Shown here: positions 14,811-16,335 of the stretch, in pieces
How the letters are laid out: each line of letters opens with the position of its first letter
Position numbering within the stretch: position 1 is the stretch's first letter
Assembly: GCA_945910665.1 (NCBI GenBank)
Contig: CAMDZK010000004.1
Coordinates: 1-16,335 of the forward strand
Direction of reading: 5' to 3'
Length of the DNA stretch: 16,335 nt
DNA from: an uncultured Peptostreptococcaceae bacterium
Lineage (GTDB): Bacteria > Bacillota > Clostridia > Tissierellales > Peptoniphilaceae
Position numbers and translations under genes: made by a program
The notes under the pieces: generated by a model
Databases searched by the model: none
What the model was told of the DNA's origin: nothing
Seen by the model: only the letters and a program-made list of their open reading frames with translations

Positions 14811-16335
14811 GTGGAACTAACAGTTAAAGAAAAAATACGATTGATTACAGGAAATGGGATGTGGCGCACAGACACATTAGACGGAAAAGTGAAAGAGCTC
14901 CTATTGACAGACGGACCCCATGGTGTTCGTAAAGAAAAAGTGGATAATAAATACGATGATGCAGAGCCTGCGACGAGTTTTCCGACGGCAAGTTGCGTCG
15001 CGTGTAGTTTTGATACGGAATTAATTGCACAAATGGCACAGGCACTGGCTGATGAAGCAAAGGAAAAGGGAACTTCTATCTTATTGGGTCCAGGAATTAA
15101 TATGAAGCGTACCCCTTTATGTGGAAGAAATTTTGAGTATTTTTCAGAAGACCCTTATCTATCGGGAACGCTCGCAGCGAATTATATAAAAAGGATAGAA
15201 GAAAAAGGAGTGGGTACCTCTCTGAAGCACTTCGCTGTGAACAATCAAGAGTCAAATCGTCAAACAGCCAACAGCCAAGTCGATGAACGGGCCTTACATG
15301 AGATTTATTTGAGAGCCTTTGAGATTGGCGTCACAGAAGGAAAACCCGCCACTGTTATGAGTTCATACAATAAAATTAATGGCACGTATGCAGGGGAAAG
15401 CAAGTGGCTACTTACGGATGTATTGCGAAAAAAATGGGGGTTTGAAGGCGCTGTCGTCTCTGATTGGAGTGCGACCGTTGACCTCCCTGCTTGTATTTCC
15501 GCCGGCATGGATTTAGAGATGCCTGATAGTCTTGGAATACACGGGAAAGATGTGGAAAGAGCTCTTGAAAAAGGGACGCTGGCAATGGATGATTTAGACC
15601 GCGCCGTTCAAAATGTACTCGCATTGGCAAGTGAATATGGTGGTGAAGAAGAATTCGAAGCACCCAACTATGATCACTTGGCTAAAAAAATTGCGACAGA
15701 ATCTGCAGTGCTCCTAAAAAATGAAGAGGTTCTTCCCGTTCTACCAGAACGGACGAAGGAGATTGTCGTCATTGGAGCATTGGCTCATACAATGCGCTTC
15801 CAAGGGGGCGGTTCGAGTAATATGAATGCGCAGGTCCAAGTGAACGCCTTGGATGCCTTTAAAAATGCCGGTTTTTCAGTAACATTCGAACCAGGTTATA
15901 GCATAGATTCAGAAGACTTCGATGAAGAGATCTGTAAAAAAGCAATGAATGTAGTAGATGCGAACAAACCACTGATCGTCTTTGGTGGTCTGACCGATAT
16001 TATTGAAGGCGAAGGATTTGATCGACAACATATGCATTTGCCAAAAAACCAGCAAGTCTTAATGGAGCGTCTAAAAGACCTCCATCAAAATATTATTTAT
16101 GTTTCTTTCTCCGGTGCGCCGTATGAAATGCCTTTTGCTGAACACGTGAAAGGGATTCTACAAATGTATTTAGCTGGACAAGAAGTTGGACAAGCGACCG
16201 TAGATCTTTTGACGGGTGTCGTCAATCCTTCAGGGAAATTGGCAGAAACCTGGCCGTATCAGTTAGAAGATGTCTTTAGCACAAAATACTTTGACAGAAA
16301 AAGTAAAGATTTAGAGTACCGAGAGAGTTTATTTA
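14811..16335 (+). CDS. Glycoside hydrolase family 3 protein, beta-glucosidase-like (3' end outside window)
   Basis: The first 508 codons are present; GH3 beta-glucosidases of this layout are usually 700-800 residues. The start is GTG at 14811, chosen because GAGGAGGGAG lies 4 bases upstream; the next in-frame ATG is residue 17 and would cut into the conserved N-terminus. There is no signal peptide, so it should be cytoplasmic and act on imported oligosaccharides or glycosides. GH3 marks are LLLTDGPHGVR (30-40), GPGINMKRTPLCGRNFEYFS (93-112), SLKHFAVNNQE (137-147), VMSSYNKING (182-191) and AVVSDWSAT (214-222) with likely nucleophile Asp218. The second domain begins near ESAVLLKNE and continues to the window end. 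The substrate cannot be fixed from sequence alone. No transporter or regulator is visible beside it, but the downstream side is cut off. Confidence 0.92.
   Translation, partial: MELTVKEKIRLITGNGMWRTDTLDGKVKELLLTDGPHGVRKEKVDNKYDDAEPATSFPTASCVACSFDTELIAQMAQALADEAKEKGTSILLGPGINMKRTPLCGRNFEYFSEDPYLSGTLAANYIKRIEEKGVGTSLKHFAVNNQESNRQTANSQVDERALHEIYLRAFEIGVTEGKPATVMSSYNKINGTYAGESKWLLTDVLRKKWGFEGAVVSDWSATVDLPACISAGMDLEMPDSLGIHGKDVERALEKGTLAMDDLDRAVQNVLALASEYGGEEEFEAPNYDHLAKKIATESAVLLKNEEVLPVLPERTKEIVVIGALAHTMRFQGGGSSNMNAQVQVNALDAFKNAGFSVTFEPGYSIDSEDFDEEICKKAMNVVDANKPLIVFGGLTDIIEGEGFDRQHMHLPKNQQVLMERLKDLHQNIIYVSFSGAPYEMPFAEHVKGILQMYLAGQEVGQATVDLLTGVVNPSGKLAETWPYQLEDVFSTKYFDRKSKDLEYRESLF

Overview
The window looks like chromosomal DNA from a low-to-moderate GC Gram-positive bacterium (Bacillota). 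The reasons are strong AAGGAGG-type ribosome binding sites, a Firmicutes-style gene set (class A PBP, HflX, YebC/PmpR, a DUF1461/TIGR01906 membrane protein, TrkA/TrkH), very tight gene packing, and no sign of outer-membrane functions. I cannot name the genus. I see no rRNA, tRNA, CRISPR array, insertion sequence, phage gene or obvious transferred island. This is ordinary housekeeping DNA, and I did not find a convincing new multi-gene system. The most unusual signals are local ones.

Layout. (1) Positions 1-2260, minus strand: a class A penicillin-binding protein gene cut by the left edge and interrupted by one in-frame TAA at 1304-1306, exactly between its glycosyltransferase and transpeptidase halves. 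(2) Positions 2287-2334: overlapping divergent promoter candidates. (3) Positions 2355-7830, plus strand: eight genes in one overlapping chain, hflX - yigZ - CoA-binding protein - yebC - DUF1461 membrane protein - deoC - lgt - msrB. Every junction overlaps by 1 to 32 bases. A hairpin plus T-run that looks like an intrinsic terminator sits just after the yebC stop, inside the start of the next gene. (4) Positions 7844-9866, minus strand: an OmpR-type response regulator and its histidine kinase, converging on msrB through a shared terminator. (5) Positions 9972-11790, plus strand: a MATE transporter, divergent from the two-component pair, then a small DUF1232 membrane protein. (6) Positions 11796-11859: two back-to-back hairpins, one suited to each strand. 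(7) Positions 11864-14670, minus strand: trkA and trkH, a potassium uptake pair with a 1-base overlap. (8) Positions 14811-16335, plus strand: the 5' two thirds of a cytoplasmic family 3 glycoside hydrolase, cut by the right edge.

How the genes fit together. The long plus-strand chain mixes ribosome and translation-linked functions (HflX, YigZ, YebC) with nucleoside catabolism (DeoC), lipoprotein maturation (Lgt) and methionine-sulfoxide repair (MsrB), so it is a growth-linked cluster rather than one pathway. The two-component pair may control the divergent MATE pump, but only the arrangement suggests this. TrkA and TrkH form a complete potassium transporter with its gating subunit. Most promoter candidates I can place would give leaders of only about 10-30 bases. 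No stretch over 300 bases lacks a gene.
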